A program made the position numbers and the translations under genes. Source: Clostridia bacterium (GTDB taxonomy: Bacteria > Bacillota_A > Clostridia > TANB77 > CAG-508). Taken from it: a stretch of DNA of 64,000 nt. The DNA lies in assembly GCA_022791475.1 (NCBI GenBank), contig JAAVZD010000017.1:1-64000 (forward strand). The letters are read 5' to 3'. The stretch's first letter is position 1, and every line of letters starts with the position of its first letter. Under the pieces are notes generated by a model that was not told where the DNA came from, searched no databases, and saw nothing but the letters and a program-made list of their open reading frames with translations. Below are positions 38,179 through 47,880 of the stretch, one piece after another.

Positions 38179-39054
38179 ATGCACATGAAAATCGTAATAA
38201 CAGGAGCAAATGGAATGCTTGCAAAATCAGTAATAAAAAGGTTTGAAAAAGAAGAGTTGATTTTAACAGATGTTAAAGAGTTAGACATTACAGATTCAGA
38301 AGCAGTAGAAACATTTATTAGAAATAATAAACCAGATGTAATCATCAACTGTGCTGCATACACAGCAGTAGATAAAGCAGAAGAAGCTTTAGAAATTGCA
38401 AGAAAAATAAATGCAGATGGGCCTAAGAATTTAGCTATTGCAGCTAAAAATAATAACTGTATACTTGTACACATTAGTACAGACTATGTGTTTGGTGGTA
38501 ACTTACCGCTAAATGAAGTATATAGTGAAGAAGACCCAAAAGCTCCTGAAACAGTATATGGAGTTACAAAATTAGAAGGCGAAAAAAACATAGAAGAAAA
38601 TACGAAAGAATATTACATCTTTAGAACAGCATGGCTTTATGGAGATGGAAACAACTTTGTAAGAACTATGTCAAAAGTAGCTTTAGGAAAAAAAGATTTT
38701 CCAAAAGAAGAAAGATTTGTAACAGTAGTAGCAGACCAACACGGAAGCCCAACATATGCAGTAGATTTAGCTGAGTATATTTATGAAGCTTTAGAAAAAG
38801 AAATACCATATGGAATATATCATGCAACAAATGGAGGATTTACAACATGGTATGAATTTACTAAGGAAATATATAAGATACTTGGTATAGAATGTGAAGT
38901 AAGGCCAGTAACAACTAAAGAATTTCCAAGGCCTGCCAAAAGGCCAACAAATTCTAAGTTAAGCAAAGAAAAGCTTAAAAAAACAGGAATAAATATTCTT
39001 AGATGGCAAGATGCTCTAAAGAGATATCTTGAATCAGATATATTTGGAGTATAA
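38179..39054 (+). CDS. rmlD: dTDP-4-dehydrorhamnose reductase
   Basis: 291-aa short-chain dehydrogenase for the last step of dTDP-L-rhamnose synthesis. Seen: MKIVITGANGMLAKSV (NAD(P)-binding), INCAAYTAVDKAEE, HISTDYVFGG, and ETVYGVTKLEGEK with the catalytic YxxxK. GAGG lies 6 nt before the ATG. rmlA, rmlB and rmlC are not in the window, so they must be elsewhere if the pathway is complete. It implies rhamnose in the surface glycan. Confidence 0.94.
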   Translation: MHMKIVITGANGMLAKSVIKRFEKEELILTDVKELDITDSEAVETFIRNNKPDVIINCAAYTAVDKAEEALEIARKINADGPKNLAIAAKNNNCILVHISTDYVFGGNLPLNEVYSEEDPKAPETVYGVTKLEGEKNIEENTKEYYIFRTAWLYGDGNNFVRTMSKVALGKKDFPKEERFVTVVADQHGSPTYAVDLAEYIYEALEKEIPYGIYHATNGGFTTWYEFTKEIYKILGIECEVRPVTTKEFPRPAKRPTNSKLSKEKLKKTGINILRWQDALKRYLESDIFGV

Positions 39055-39067
39055 TTATAATAAATAG

Positions 39068-39095
39068 AGCAGGATAAAAAACTATCCTGCTTTAT
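39068..39095 (+). terminator. Terminator after rmlD
   Basis: AGCAGGATA / TATCCTGCT hairpin with a 6-nt loop followed by TTATTT. Confidence 0.85.
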
Positions 39096-39106
39096 TTAAT
39101 TTTAAA

Positions 39107-39145
39107 AAAATACCCTTAGACTAAATATAGTCAAAGGGTATTTTT
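39107..39145 (-). terminator. Bidirectional terminator of orphan gene 39148-39336
   Basis: Near-perfect hairpin AAATACCCTTAGACTA / TAGTCAAAGGGTATTT, flanked by A and T runs on both sides. The orphan minus-strand gene ends right beside it. Confidence 0.75.
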
Positions 39146-39147
39146 GT

Positions 39148-39336
39148 TTAAATACAAATATCAATGTGACCTGCAAAATTTGCTTTAGTTCCCGCACCAC
39201 TGTTAAACCTCTTCCCAGTGTGGACAGCGCTGGTAGCTTCCACTTTTCTTGTTTTTGTAGAAAGGTTAACTTTTTGCACATTAGGAACTCTATTCAAATA
39301 AGTTGCAGCTACATCATAAAAATTAGTATTAATCAT
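39148..39336 (-). CDS. Small orphan protein, unknown function (62 aa)
   Basis: MINTNFYDVAATYLNRVPN..., no recognised family and no membrane helix. It is compositionally unlike the neighbours (Ala, Thr, Gly and Val rich). AAGGAGG precedes the ATG by 6 nt, a TTGTAT-17-TATAAT promoter lies upstream and a strong terminator directly downstream. Of the six orphan minus-strand genes this is the one without an in-frame CGG. The overlapping + strand ORF lacks such signals and is treated as a shadow. Confidence 0.7.
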   Translation of the reverse strand: MINTNFYDVAATYLNRVPNVQKVNLSTKTRKVEATSAVHTGKRFNSGAGTKANFAGHIDICI

Positions 39337-39380
39337 AAGAAACCTCCTTATGAAACAAAGGTCAACAAGTATCTAAATAT

Positions 39381-39409
39381 ATTATAACACAAATGTTCTA
39401 AAAATACAA
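39381..39409 (-). promoter_or_regulatory. Promoter of orphan gene 39148-39336
   Basis: On the minus strand, TTGTAT (39409-39404), 17 nt, TATAAT (39386-39381). Confidence 0.6.
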
Positions 39410-39556
39410 ATAAAGCTTGCAATAAAGCTAATAAATATATATAATAGAGTAAATAGAAAAGTGTTAAAGTAGCCACCTTTTATATTAGCACAAAAGGTTA
39501 CTCTATATATAAGGAATATGGCTATTCTGATTTTAACAATAAAAAGGAGAAAAAAT

Positions 39557-40501
39557 ATGAAAAAAATAAGTATTATAATTCCAGCATATAACGAAGAAGA
39601 ATCGTTACCATTTTTATACGAAAGATTAAATAAGTTAATGAATGAAATAAATAATTACGAATTTGAAGTACTATTTGTAAATGACGGAAGTAAAGATAGT
39701 ACAATAAAAATAATAAAAGAATTAAGGGAGAAAGATGAGCGAATTTGCTATGTAGACTTTTCAAGAAATTTTGGAAAAGAAATAGCAATGCTTGCAGGGT
39801 TAGACTATGCAAAAGGAGACGCAGTAATATTTATGGATGCAGACCTTCAAGATCCACCAGAAGTAGTACCAGAATTAATAAAATACTGGGAAGAAGGTTA
39901 TGATGATGTATATGCAAGAAGAAAATCAAGAGAAGGAGAAACCTGGCTTAAAAAATTCACATCAAAAATGTATTATAAAGTATTACAAGGACTAACAAGA
40001 ATACCAATACAACAAGATACAGGAGACTTCAGATTATTAGATAGAAGATGTGTAAATGCTTTGAAAAAACTAAGAGAATCACAAAGATGTTCAAAATCAA
40101 TGTTTAGTTGGATAGGCTATAATAAAAAAGAAGTATTATATGATAGAGACCCACGAATTGCAGGAAAAACAAAATGGAATTATAGAAGATTAATAGACTT
40201 AGCAATAGACGGGATAACATCATTCACAACATCACCACTAAGAGTATCAACATATTTAAGCATACCAACATTCATACTATTAGGAGTATATTTCATATAT
40301 GTAATAGCAAAATGTATAGCACTACAAGTAGCAATTCAAGCCTTCCAAGCAATAATACTACTAATACTATTCTTCTCAGGAATACAAATAATGCTATTCG
40401 GAATAGTAGGAGAATACCTAGGAAGAATATTCAACGAAACCAAAAATAGACCACTATACTTCGTAAACGAATACAATGGCGAAAAAGAAACAAACGAATA
40501 A
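39557..40501 (+). CDS. GT2 bactoprenol-phosphate glucosyltransferase, GtrB-like
   Basis: 314 aa. The start at 39557 is chosen because AAAAAGGAG precedes it; an upstream in-frame ATG has no ribosome site. Catalytic domain: ISIIIPAYNEEESLPFLYERL, VNDGSKDST, DFSRNFGKEIAMLAGLD, FMDADLQDPPEV and QDTGDFRLLDRR. Two C-terminal membrane helices and the GEYLGRIFNETKNRP tail are typical of GtrB/YkcC-type enzymes that load undecaprenyl phosphate. It has its own leader with a small hairpin (39468-39500), apart from the main glycan operon. Confidence 0.92.
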   Translation: MKKISIIIPAYNEEESLPFLYERLNKLMNEINNYEFEVLFVNDGSKDSTIKIIKELREKDERICYVDFSRNFGKEIAMLAGLDYAKGDAVIFMDADLQDPPEVVPELIKYWEEGYDDVYARRKSREGETWLKKFTSKMYYKVLQGLTRIPIQQDTGDFRLLDRRCVNALKKLRESQRCSKSMFSWIGYNKKEVLYDRDPRIAGKTKWNYRRLIDLAIDGITSFTTSPLRVSTYLSIPTFILLGVYFIYVIAKCIALQVAIQAFQAIILLILFFSGIQIMLFGIVGEYLGRIFNETKNRPLYFVNEYNGEKETNE

Positions 40502-40518
40502 CTAGTAGAGCACTAGTT

Positions 40519-40607
40519 ATGGGGACGGTTCGTAATCGGAAACAAGATAGATAAGAACCACAAGAAGCAAACTAAAATAATCTGGCTAGATTAGGAACTG
40601 TCCCCAT
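40519..40607 (+). repeat. Family A MITE-like element, copy 2
   Basis: An 89-bp unit with inverted ends ATGGGGAC / GTCCCCAT and the same interior blocks as 8759-8852, including GTAATCGGAAACAAGATAGA and CTAGATTAGGAACTGTCCCC. It lies just downstream of the GtrB-like gene. Confidence 0.85.
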
Positions 40608-40656
40608 TGCGGAAACAAAGAAAAAAATCTAAAAAATATAATAAATATAAATAAAT

Positions 40657-40690
40657 GATGTAGGGGCGATTAATAATCGCCCTACATATC
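40657..40690 (+). repeat. Family D repeat, intergenic, short form
   Basis: GATGTAGGGGCGATTAATAATCGCCCTACAT, a near-perfect hairpin. Its first 20 bases match the copies inside addA (4905 and 5058). Confidence 0.85.
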
Positions 40691-40731
40691 GAATTAGAAA
40701 TAAAAATAAAGAGATAAAAAGGAAAAGAACC

Positions 40732-41739
40732 ATGGAAGAAAACCAAAACCTAATATGTCCACAACTAGAAAGTAAACAAGAAGAAAGAATAGAAAACACC
40801 CTAAGACCACAGTTGTTAAAAGAATACATAGGACAAGACAAAGTAAAAGAAAATATGAAAATATACATAGAGGCTGCCAAAAAAAGAGGAGAGCCTCTTG
40901 ATCACGTTTTACTATATGGACCACCAGGACTTGGAAAAACAACATTAGCAGGAATAATATCAAATGAAATGAAATCAAAAATAAAAGTAACTTCAGGCCC
41001 AGCAATAGAAAAGCCAGGAGATTTAGCAGCAATATTAACAGCATTAACAGAAGGAGACGTACTATTCATAGATGAAATACATAGATTAAGTAAAAGCGTA
41101 GAAGAAATACTATACCCAGCATTAGAAGACTACGTATTAGATATAGTAATAGGTACAGGCCCATCTGCAAAATCAATAAGAATAGATTTACCAAGATTTA
41201 CATTAATAGGAGCAACCACAAAAGCAGGTTCACTAACAACGCCACTTCGTGATAGATTTGGAATAGTAGATAGATTAGAACTATATAGCACAAAAGACTT
41301 ATCAACAATAGTAAAAAGGTCAGCTAAAATATTAAACATAGAAATAGACGAAAAATCAAGCATAGAAATAGCAAGGCGTTCAAGAGGGACACCAAGAATA
41401 GCAAATAGACTTCTAAAAAGAGTAAGAGATTATGCTTTAGTTTTAGGTGATGGAAATATAAACTTAGAAATAACAAAACATGCACTAAATAAGCTAGAAA
41501 TAGATGAACTAGGATTAGACAATATAGACAGAAGAATATTAGAAACACTAATAATAACATATGCAGGTCGCCCAGTAGGACTAGAAACAATAGCAACAAC
41601 AATAGGAGAAGAAGTAGATACAATAGAAGACGTATACGAGCCATACCTAATACAAATAGGCTACATAGCAAGAACTCCAAGAGGAAGAATAGCAACACCA
41701 CTTGCATATAAACATATAGGAATAGAATACAACGAATAA
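40732..41739 (+). CDS. ruvB: Holliday junction branch-migration ATPase
   Basis: 335-aa AAA+ protein: [17 protein letters not shown], Walker [12 protein letters not shown], Walker [12 protein letters not shown], sensor 1 [19 protein letters not shown], and the winged-helix end ([33 protein letters not shown]). It drives branch migration with RuvA and hands junctions to RuvC. ruvA and ruvC are not adjacent. It is isolated between two repeat-bearing spacers. Confidence 0.97.
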   Translation: MEENQNLICPQLESKQEERIENTLRPQLLKEYIGQDKVKENMKIYIEAAKKRGEPLDHVLLYGPPGLGKTTLAGIISNEMKSKIKVTSGPAIEKPGDLAAILTALTEGDVLFIDEIHRLSKSVEEILYPALEDYVLDIVIGTGPSAKSIRIDLPRFTLIGATTKAGSLTTPLRDRFGIVDRLELYSTKDLSTIVKRSAKILNIEIDEKSSIEIARRSRGTPRIANRLLKRVRDYALVLGDGNINLEITKHALNKLEIDELGLDNIDRRILETLIITYAGRPVGLETIATTIGEEVDTIEDVYEPYLIQIGYIARTPRGRIATPLAYKHIGIEYNE

Positions 41740-41740
41740 A

Positions 41741-41786
41741 ATTGTAGGGGGCGCAGCCATCAGCGACCCGAGATTCCAAGAAAATG
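41741..41786 (+). repeat. Family D repeat, intergenic
   Basis: TTGTAGGGGGCGCAGCCATC, AGCGACCCGAGATTCCAAGAAAATGG: the family D core with a diverged right end. It starts 2 nt after the ruvB stop. Confidence 0.75.
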
Positions 41787-41831
41787 GTTAAATAACAAAT
41801 GTAAACCTTTAGTTTATGAAAGGAGAATAAA

Positions 41832-42386
41832 ATGAAACTATTATTACATACATGCTGTGCACCATGTAGTGTGTATTGTATAGATTCTTTAAGGCAAGAG
41901 GAAATAGAGCCAACAGTATACTGGTATAACCCTAATATACACCCATATATGGAGTATAAAGCAAGAAGAGATACATTAAAAGAATACACAAAAAGTATAA
42001 AAGTAAATGCCATATTTGAAGAAGAATATGGATTAGACGAATTTTGTAAAAATGTAATAAACAGTTTACAAACAAGGTGCATAGATTACTGCTACAAAGT
42101 ACGTTTAGAACAAACAGCAAAATACGCAAAAGAAAACGGATATGACACTATTAGTACAACACTACTAATAAGCCCATACCAAAAGCACGAAGAATTAAAA
42201 CAACTAGGAGAAAAAATAGCAAAAAAATACGGCTTACAATTTCTATATAGAGACTTTAGAGTAGGTTTCAGGCAAGGACAAGCAAAAGCACGTGAACTAG
42301 GTTTATATATGCAAAAATATTGTGGCTGTGTATTCTCAGAGGAAGATAGATATTCGAAGCAAATAAAGAAAGATTTAGAAAATTAA
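41832..42386 (+). CDS. queH: Epoxyqueuosine reductase QueH
   Basis: 184-aa DUF208 enzyme for the last step of queuosine tRNA modification, non-orthologous to QueG. Seen: LLLHTCCAPCSVYC at the N-terminus (Cys pair), PNIHPYMEYKARRDTL, RCIDYCYKVRL, STTLLISPYQKHEEL and the C-terminal YCGCVFSEEDRY. These cysteines bind the Fe-S cluster and metal in characterised QueH. AAAGGAG precedes the ATG. Confidence 0.94.
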   Translation: MKLLLHTCCAPCSVYCIDSLRQEEIEPTVYWYNPNIHPYMEYKARRDTLKEYTKSIKVNAIFEEEYGLDEFCKNVINSLQTRCIDYCYKVRLEQTAKYAKENGYDTISTTLLISPYQKHEELKQLGEKIAKKYGLQFLYRDFRVGFRQGQAKARELGLYMQKYCGCVFSEEDRYSKQIKKDLEN

Positions 42387-42404
42387 AGGAAGTGAATAGT
42401 GTAT

Positions 42405-43209
42405 ATGGGTAAAAAGAAAAATGAAATTTCCATTCGTTCAAGTGCTGTAGAATATTTAACATATATAGCAGCAGCAGGAGATAATCCAGAAGCAATAGAA
42501 GTTAGATATGAAAACGAAAATATATGGCTAACTCAAAAAATGTTAGCTACAGTTTATGGTGTTTCAGTATCTGCAATTAATCAACATATAAAAAAGATAT
42601 ATGAAGATAATGAATTAGAAGAAAATTCAACTATTAAGAATTTCTTAATAGTTCAAAAAGAAGGAAACAGAGAGGTTTCTAGAGAAGTTGCACATTATAT
42701 CAATAGATTATGATAAAACAGCGAAATCAACAATTAGATTTTTTACTTCCGTCCAAAATAAATTACACTATGCAGCATCTGGAAATACGGCAGCAGAAAT
42801 TATTTATAATAGAGCAGACCATAAAAAAGAACATATGGGATTAACATAATAGGAAGGAGCGCCGAATAGCAAAATACATAAATATGATGTTGCAATTGCT
42901 AAAAATTATTTATCAGAAAATGAAATTGCTCAGCTAGAAAGAATGCTTTCAGCATATTTAGATTTAGCTGAAATGCAAGCAATGAGGCATATTCCAATGA
43001 CAATGGAGGATTGGGAAGAAAGACTAAATGGATTTCTAAAATTATGGGATCATGAAATATTAAAAGACAATGGAAAAATATCAGCAGAAATGGCAAAGCT
43101 TCATGCAGAAACAGAATTTGAAAAATATAGAATAGTTCAAGATAGAATATACATTTCAGATTTTGATCAACTTATTATAAATACCAAAGAATTAAAAGAA
43201 CATAAATAG
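42405..43209 (+). pseudogene. Degraded RhuM-family gene
   Basis: The N-terminal piece (42405-42713) matches RhuM/Fic-like virulence-associated proteins (NIWLTQKMLATVYGVSVSAINQHIKKIYED, ending EVAHY). The family's middle part (YNLDVIISVGYRV region) is missing. The reading frame then changes and resumes as DYDKTAKSTIRFFTSVQNKLHYAASGNTAAE and DHKKEHMGLT, followed by in-frame TAA TAG, then GAPNSKIHKYDVAIAKNYLSENEI and MTMEDWEERL to the end. So there is an internal deletion with frame change plus two stops. No CGG is involved, unlike the four frameshifted genes. Confidence 0.85.
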
Positions 43210-43243
43210 TTTTGAAATTAAAAAATAAAAGGAAAAACAAACG

Positions 43244-45029
43244 ATGAAATATATATATTTAATATCAACTATTATACTTTTTACATTAAGTATATTAGTA
43301 AAAAGAAAAGAAGAAAAAGCAAATTTTATAACTACATTTTTTACAAATATAATTATATTTACATGCTATAATATTGTAATGTGTATGTTATTAAAAGCAC
43401 TAAAAATACCAATAACACTACTAAGCTTAACAATAATAAATGTTATAACATCAATAATAATTATATGTACAATAGTAAAGAATAAAAAAATCCAAAAATA
43501 TTATATAAGTCTAAAAGATATAATAGCAATTATAGTAATTATAATAGTAGGTTTAATAATAGCATATATAAATTTTGGTTATCCATTTAAAATTTCATAT
43601 GTGCAAGTAGATGCATCTAATCACTATAAAATGACTACAGAATTTTACCAAACAGGAAAAATAGAAATTGGAAGCATACCTGGAGCATATATAAATTTAC
43701 GGAATAATATTTAAAATATTTTTAGAATTTTTTGGAACATTTAATGGGTATAAATTGTTTATAATTTGTGAAATAGTAAAACTAATATTGTCAGGAATAT
43801 TATTTTACTTAGTAATAAATAAATTTATAAAAAATAAATTTCAAACTATAATTGCAATAATATTTGGGGTTATATATATGGTTGGTTATCCGCTAAATGG
43901 AATGTTAAGTGGATTTGTATACTTACAAATGGCAGTAAACATAGTAAATACAATAATAATACTAATAATTAATGAAAATGAAATGTCAAATAAAATGAAA
44001 AACTTATTACTATTTTTATTATGTTTTGGCTTAATATTTACATACTACATTTTAGTACCACCAGTATATATAGCTATATTTATTTATGAATATATAAAAC
44101 ATAGAAAAGAAAAAATAAAATTTATAAAAAATATATTAGAAATATTTTTTATACCATGTATAGTAGCGATTGTATTCTTTTTATTACCATCAATAATAAA
44201 TAAAAATAATTTTAATCCAGCAATACATATGGATTCAGAGCTGGCAAATCAAGGCTATACATTTGTAAGCTATTATGCAACATTTATAATGTTTATACCA
44301 TTTAATATATATTATATAATAAATAAAATAGAAAATAAAAAGAAAGATTTTCTTACTATTTTAATTTCAGCAAGTGTATTATATATACTATTTGCAGTAA
44401 TACTAAAACATTATGGAATTCTAGCAAGATATTATTGTATGAAACCATATTTCATGCTATGGTTAGTAGCATTATTAATAACAGTAAAAACAATTATAGA
44501 AATATTAAATAGCAATAGTGAAAAATTATATAAAATATTAGTAAACATAGTAGCTACATTCTACATAATAGGCTTAATTCTCTCATGTTTAGCAGGTTCA
44601 AGTAGTATAAAAGTATTTGATAGTGAAAAAGAAACAATAAAATCAATGTATAATATATTTAAAATAAATAGAGGAATAATGTTACATGAAAACTTTGAAT
44701 TAATATATTCAGCAGAAGAATTAGAAGTTTTAAGGCAAGCGGAAGAACAACTTAATAATAAAAAAGTAGTATATTTTGAAGATGGATTAAATAAACAGTG
44801 GCTACGAAACTTATTGGTAAATACTAAAGATTCTAATATAGATTTATATGATAATACAAAGCAAGAAATAGAAGAATATATATTTAATAAAGAAGAAAAA
44901 TATATAATATGTTATAAAAGTGCATATGTAAATAAATATTTTACAGATACAGTAAGTAAATTAGAAAAAGAATTAGAAACAGTAGTATCATGTGGTAAAC
45001 TAACTATATTTTATAAAAGCGAAATGTAA
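43244..45029 (+). CDS. GT-C-like membrane protein, +1 frameshift at CGG 43700
   Basis: Frame 1 gives 152 codons with four hydrophobic helices and the outer-loop motif YVQVDASNHYKMTTEFY, then reaches TTA-CGG-AAT-AAT-ATT-TAA. Skipping C43700 continues as L-Y-I-N-L-G-I-I-F-K-I-F-L-E-F-F-G-T-F-N and on through seven or more helices to 45029, a 594-aa product much like the GT-C-like proteins at 14976 (615 aa) and 21694 (608 aa). The soluble tail begins near GIMLHENFELIYS. Either a programmed +1 shift at CGG or a one-base pseudogene; I favour the first because three other genes break at the same codon. Confidence 0.7.
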
Positions 45030-45041
45030 AGGAGAAAAATT

Positions 45042-47765
45042 TTGAGTAGATTATTATTAGTAGATGGAAATAGTATAATGAACAGAGCCTTTTATGGAAT
45101 AATGGGCTCTAAAATGTTAATGACGCTAGATGGAACATATACAAATGCAGTATATGGCTTTTTAGCAATTTTATTTAAAATAGAAGAAGACCTAAACCCA
45201 GACTATATAGCAGTGGCCTTCGACCTAAAAGCACCAACAGCAAGGCATAAAATGTATGAAGGTTACAAAGCTACAAGACATGGAATGCCAGATGAATTAG
45301 CACAGCAAATGCCTATAATAAAAGAATTATTAAGAAATATGAATATAACCATAATAGAAAAAGAAGGTTATGAAGCAGATGATGTATTAGGAACATTATC
45401 AAAAAGAGGAGAAAAAGAAGGGGTCGAAGTAACAATCCTATCAGGGGATAGGGATACTTTCCAATTAACATCAGACCATATAACAGTAAGAATACCACGA
45501 ACAAAAGCAGGAAAAACAGAAGTAGAAGACTTTGATAGAAACAAGGTATTAGAAGTATATGGTTTAGAGCCAGAAAAGCTAATAGAAGTAAAAGGACTTC
45601 AAGGAGATACCTCAGATAACATTCCAGGGGTACCAGGGGTAGGAGAAAAAACAGCATTAAGTATAGTAAAAGAATATGGAAGCATAGAAAACCTTTATAA
45701 AGAAATAGAAGAAGGAAAAGCTTTAAGCATAAAAGGAAAAACAAGAGAGAAGATAATAGAAAATAAAGATCTAGCTTATCTTTCAAAAGAATTAGGAACA
45801 ATAAATATAAATGTACCAATAGAAGAAGACTTAGAAGCCTTTGCTAGAAAAGAATGGAATAAAGAAGCGGTATTAGAAAAATTTAAAGAGTTAAAATTTA
45901 ATAGATATATAGAAAGATTTAATTTAAATAATACAACTATAAATGAAGCTAATAGCAAAGAAACAAAAGAACTATTTGAAATAGTAGAATTAGGAAATGA
46001 AAGTAAAGAAATAGAAGAACTAATTAACAATATAAAAGAAAATAAAGAAATAGTATATTATTTAGATAAAGTAGAAGCAAATAATAGCAATAATATAGTA
46101 AAAAAAGAAATAGAAGCAATAAGCATAATACTAGAAAATAAAGTGTATTATATTAATAATGTAAATATACAAGAATTAAAAGAAATATTTGAAAGTAACG
46201 AAATAGAAAAAGTAAGTTATAAACTAAAAGAAGACTTTTGTATATTAAAACAACATGGAATAACAATGCACAATTTAAATTTTGACGTAGAAATAGCAGC
46301 ATATTTATTAAATCCAACAGCAAGCAAATATATAATTGAAGCCCTAGCAAATGATTACTTAGGACTAGATAAAAACGAATATATGTCAAAAAATGGAGTA
46401 GAACAAAAACAAGATAAACAAATAAATTTATTTGAAGCAAATACTGAAGAAAAAGAAGATAGCAAAAAATACGAAGTTTCATTTATAACATATATAATAA
46501 AAGAATTAAAAAATCTACTAACAAAAAAACTAGAAGAACAAAATAGTATGCAATTATTTAGAAATATAGAAATGCCACTTGCCGAAGTTCTTGCAAAAAT
46601 ACAATATGAAGGAATGTATATAGATAAACAAGAACTAATAGCATTTGGAGAAGAACTAAAAGCAGGAATAGAAGAATTAACAAAACAAATATATACACTT
46701 GCAGGCGAAGAATTTAATATAAATTCAACACAACAACTAGGAAACATATTATTTGAAAAGCTAAATTTAACAACTTCAAAAAAGACAAAAAAAGGATATT
46801 CAACAGATGTAGATGCATTAGAAAAAATAAGAAGAGAACATTCAATAGTAGAGAAAATATTAGAATATAGAAGTTTAATGAAGTTAAATTCAACATATGT
46901 AGAGGGAATGTTACCATATATAAACGAAAAAACAAAAAGAATACACTCATACTTCCACCAAACAGTAACAGCAACAGGAAGAATAAGCTCAACAGAGCCA
47001 AACTTACAAAACATACCAACAAGAATAGAACTAGGAAAACGCTTAAGAAAAGTATTCAAGCCAAAAGAAGGCTATGTATTCATAGATGCAGACTATTCAC
47101 AAATAGAGCTAAGAGTATTAGCACACATATCACAAGATGAGCACATGTTAGAAGCCTTCAAAAATGGGGAAGACATACACAAACAAGCAGCTTCAAAAGT
47201 GTTAGGTATACCAATAGGAGAAGTAACGAAAGAGCAAAGAAGCAGTGCAAAAGCAGTAAACTTTGGAATAGTATATGGAATAAGCGACTTTGGGCTAGCA
47301 GAACAATTAGGAATACCAAGAAAACAAGCAAAACAATATATAGAGCAATACTTAGAAAAATATAGTGGAATCGACAAATTCATGAAAGAAGTAGTAGAAG
47401 AGGCAAAAGAAAAAGGATATGTAGAAACACTATTTAATAGAAGAAGATATATACCAGAACTAAACTCAAACAACTACATGGTGCGCCAATTCGGAGCAAG
47501 AGCTGCAATGAACACACCAATACAAGGAACAGCAGCCGACATAATGAAACTAGCAATGGTAAACTTAAATAAAGCAATAGAAGAAACAAACCTAGACGCC
47601 CAAATAATACTTCAAGTCCACGACGAATTAATATTAGAAGTAAGCGAAAAAGACAAGGCACAAGCAAAACAACTGCTAAAAGAGTGTATGGAAAACGCTG
47701 TACAACTAACAGTACCACTAGAAGTAGAAGTATCAGAAGCAACAAACTGGTACGAGTGCAAATAA
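45042..47765 (+). CDS. polA: DNA polymerase I
   Basis: 907 aa, TTG start after AAAGGAG. The 5' nuclease domain is residues 1-290 (LLVDGNSIMNRAFYG, EGYEADDVLGTL, GLQGDTSDNIPGVPGVGEKTA). The 3'-5' exonuclease-like domain is about 305-480 and lacks the DxE metal residues (IVYYLDKVEANNSNN in their place), so it is probably inactive, as in many Bacillota. The polymerase domain is 520-907 with motif A DADYSQIELRVLAHIS, the O-helix region RSSAKAVNFGIVYG, and motif C QVHDELILEV. It fills gaps and removes RNA primers. Confidence 0.96.
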   Translation: MSRLLLVDGNSIMNRAFYGIMGSKMLMTLDGTYTNAVYGFLAILFKIEEDLNPDYIAVAFDLKAPTARHKMYEGYKATRHGMPDELAQQMPIIKELLRNMNITIIEKEGYEADDVLGTLSKRGEKEGVEVTILSGDRDTFQLTSDHITVRIPRTKAGKTEVEDFDRNKVLEVYGLEPEKLIEVKGLQGDTSDNIPGVPGVGEKTALSIVKEYGSIENLYKEIEEGKALSIKGKTREKIIENKDLAYLSKELGTININVPIEEDLEAFARKEWNKEAVLEKFKELKFNRYIERFNLNNTTINEANSKETKELFEIVELGNESKEIEELINNIKENKEIVYYLDKVEANNSNNIVKKEIEAISIILENKVYYINNVNIQELKEIFESNEIEKVSYKLKEDFCILKQHGITMHNLNFDVEIAAYLLNPTASKYIIEALANDYLGLDKNEYMSKNGVEQKQDKQINLFEANTEEKEDSKKYEVSFITYIIKELKNLLTKKLEEQNSMQLFRNIEMPLAEVLAKIQYEGMYIDKQELIAFGEELKAGIEELTKQIYTLAGEEFNINSTQQLGNILFEKLNLTTSKKTKKGYSTDVDALEKIRREHSIVEKILEYRSLMKLNSTYVEGMLPYINEKTKRIHSYFHQTVTATGRISSTEPNLQNIPTRIELGKRLRKVFKPKEGYVFIDADYSQIELRVLAHISQDEHMLEAFKNGEDIHKQAASKVLGIPIGEVTKEQRSSAKAVNFGIVYGISDFGLAEQLGIPRKQAKQYIEQYLEKYSGIDKFMKEVVEEAKEKGYVETLFNRRRYIPELNSNNYMVRQFGARAAMNTPIQGTAADIMKLAMVNLNKAIEETNLDAQIILQVHDELILEVSEKDKAQAKQLLKECMENAVQLTVPLEVEVSEATNWYECK

Positions 47766-47779
47766 GTAGATTGGCTAGC

Positions 47780-47806
47780 ATTGGGGACTATCACCAATGT
47801 GGAAAG
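47780..47806 (+). repeat. Truncated family A repeat
   Basis: CATTGGGGACTATCACCAATGTGGAAA: the left end CATTGGGGAC is followed after a few bases by an inverted CCAATG, as if the interior of family A were deleted. It lies just after polA. Confidence 0.55.
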
Positions 47807-47880
47807 AAGTAGAAAACCACAAAATAAATAAAACCCAAACAAGCACCAAAAACAAACAACTAAATAAAGGAGAAAAAAAT

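Noticed and set aside
39166..39387. + strand ORF of 73 aa
   Set aside because: No ribosome site or promoter; it overlaps the minus-strand gene 39148-39336, which has strong signals.
45313..45819. Long Leu-rich minus-strand ORFs opposite polA, pheT, ychF and others
   Set aside because: They are mirror images of Lys/Glu-rich AT-biased genes, lack ribosome sites and show no recognisable domains.
47797..47880. N-terminal extension of the lytic transglycosylase
   Set aside because: It begins inside a repeat and has no ribosome site; the TTG at 47881 has AAAGGAG in front of the membrane anchor.
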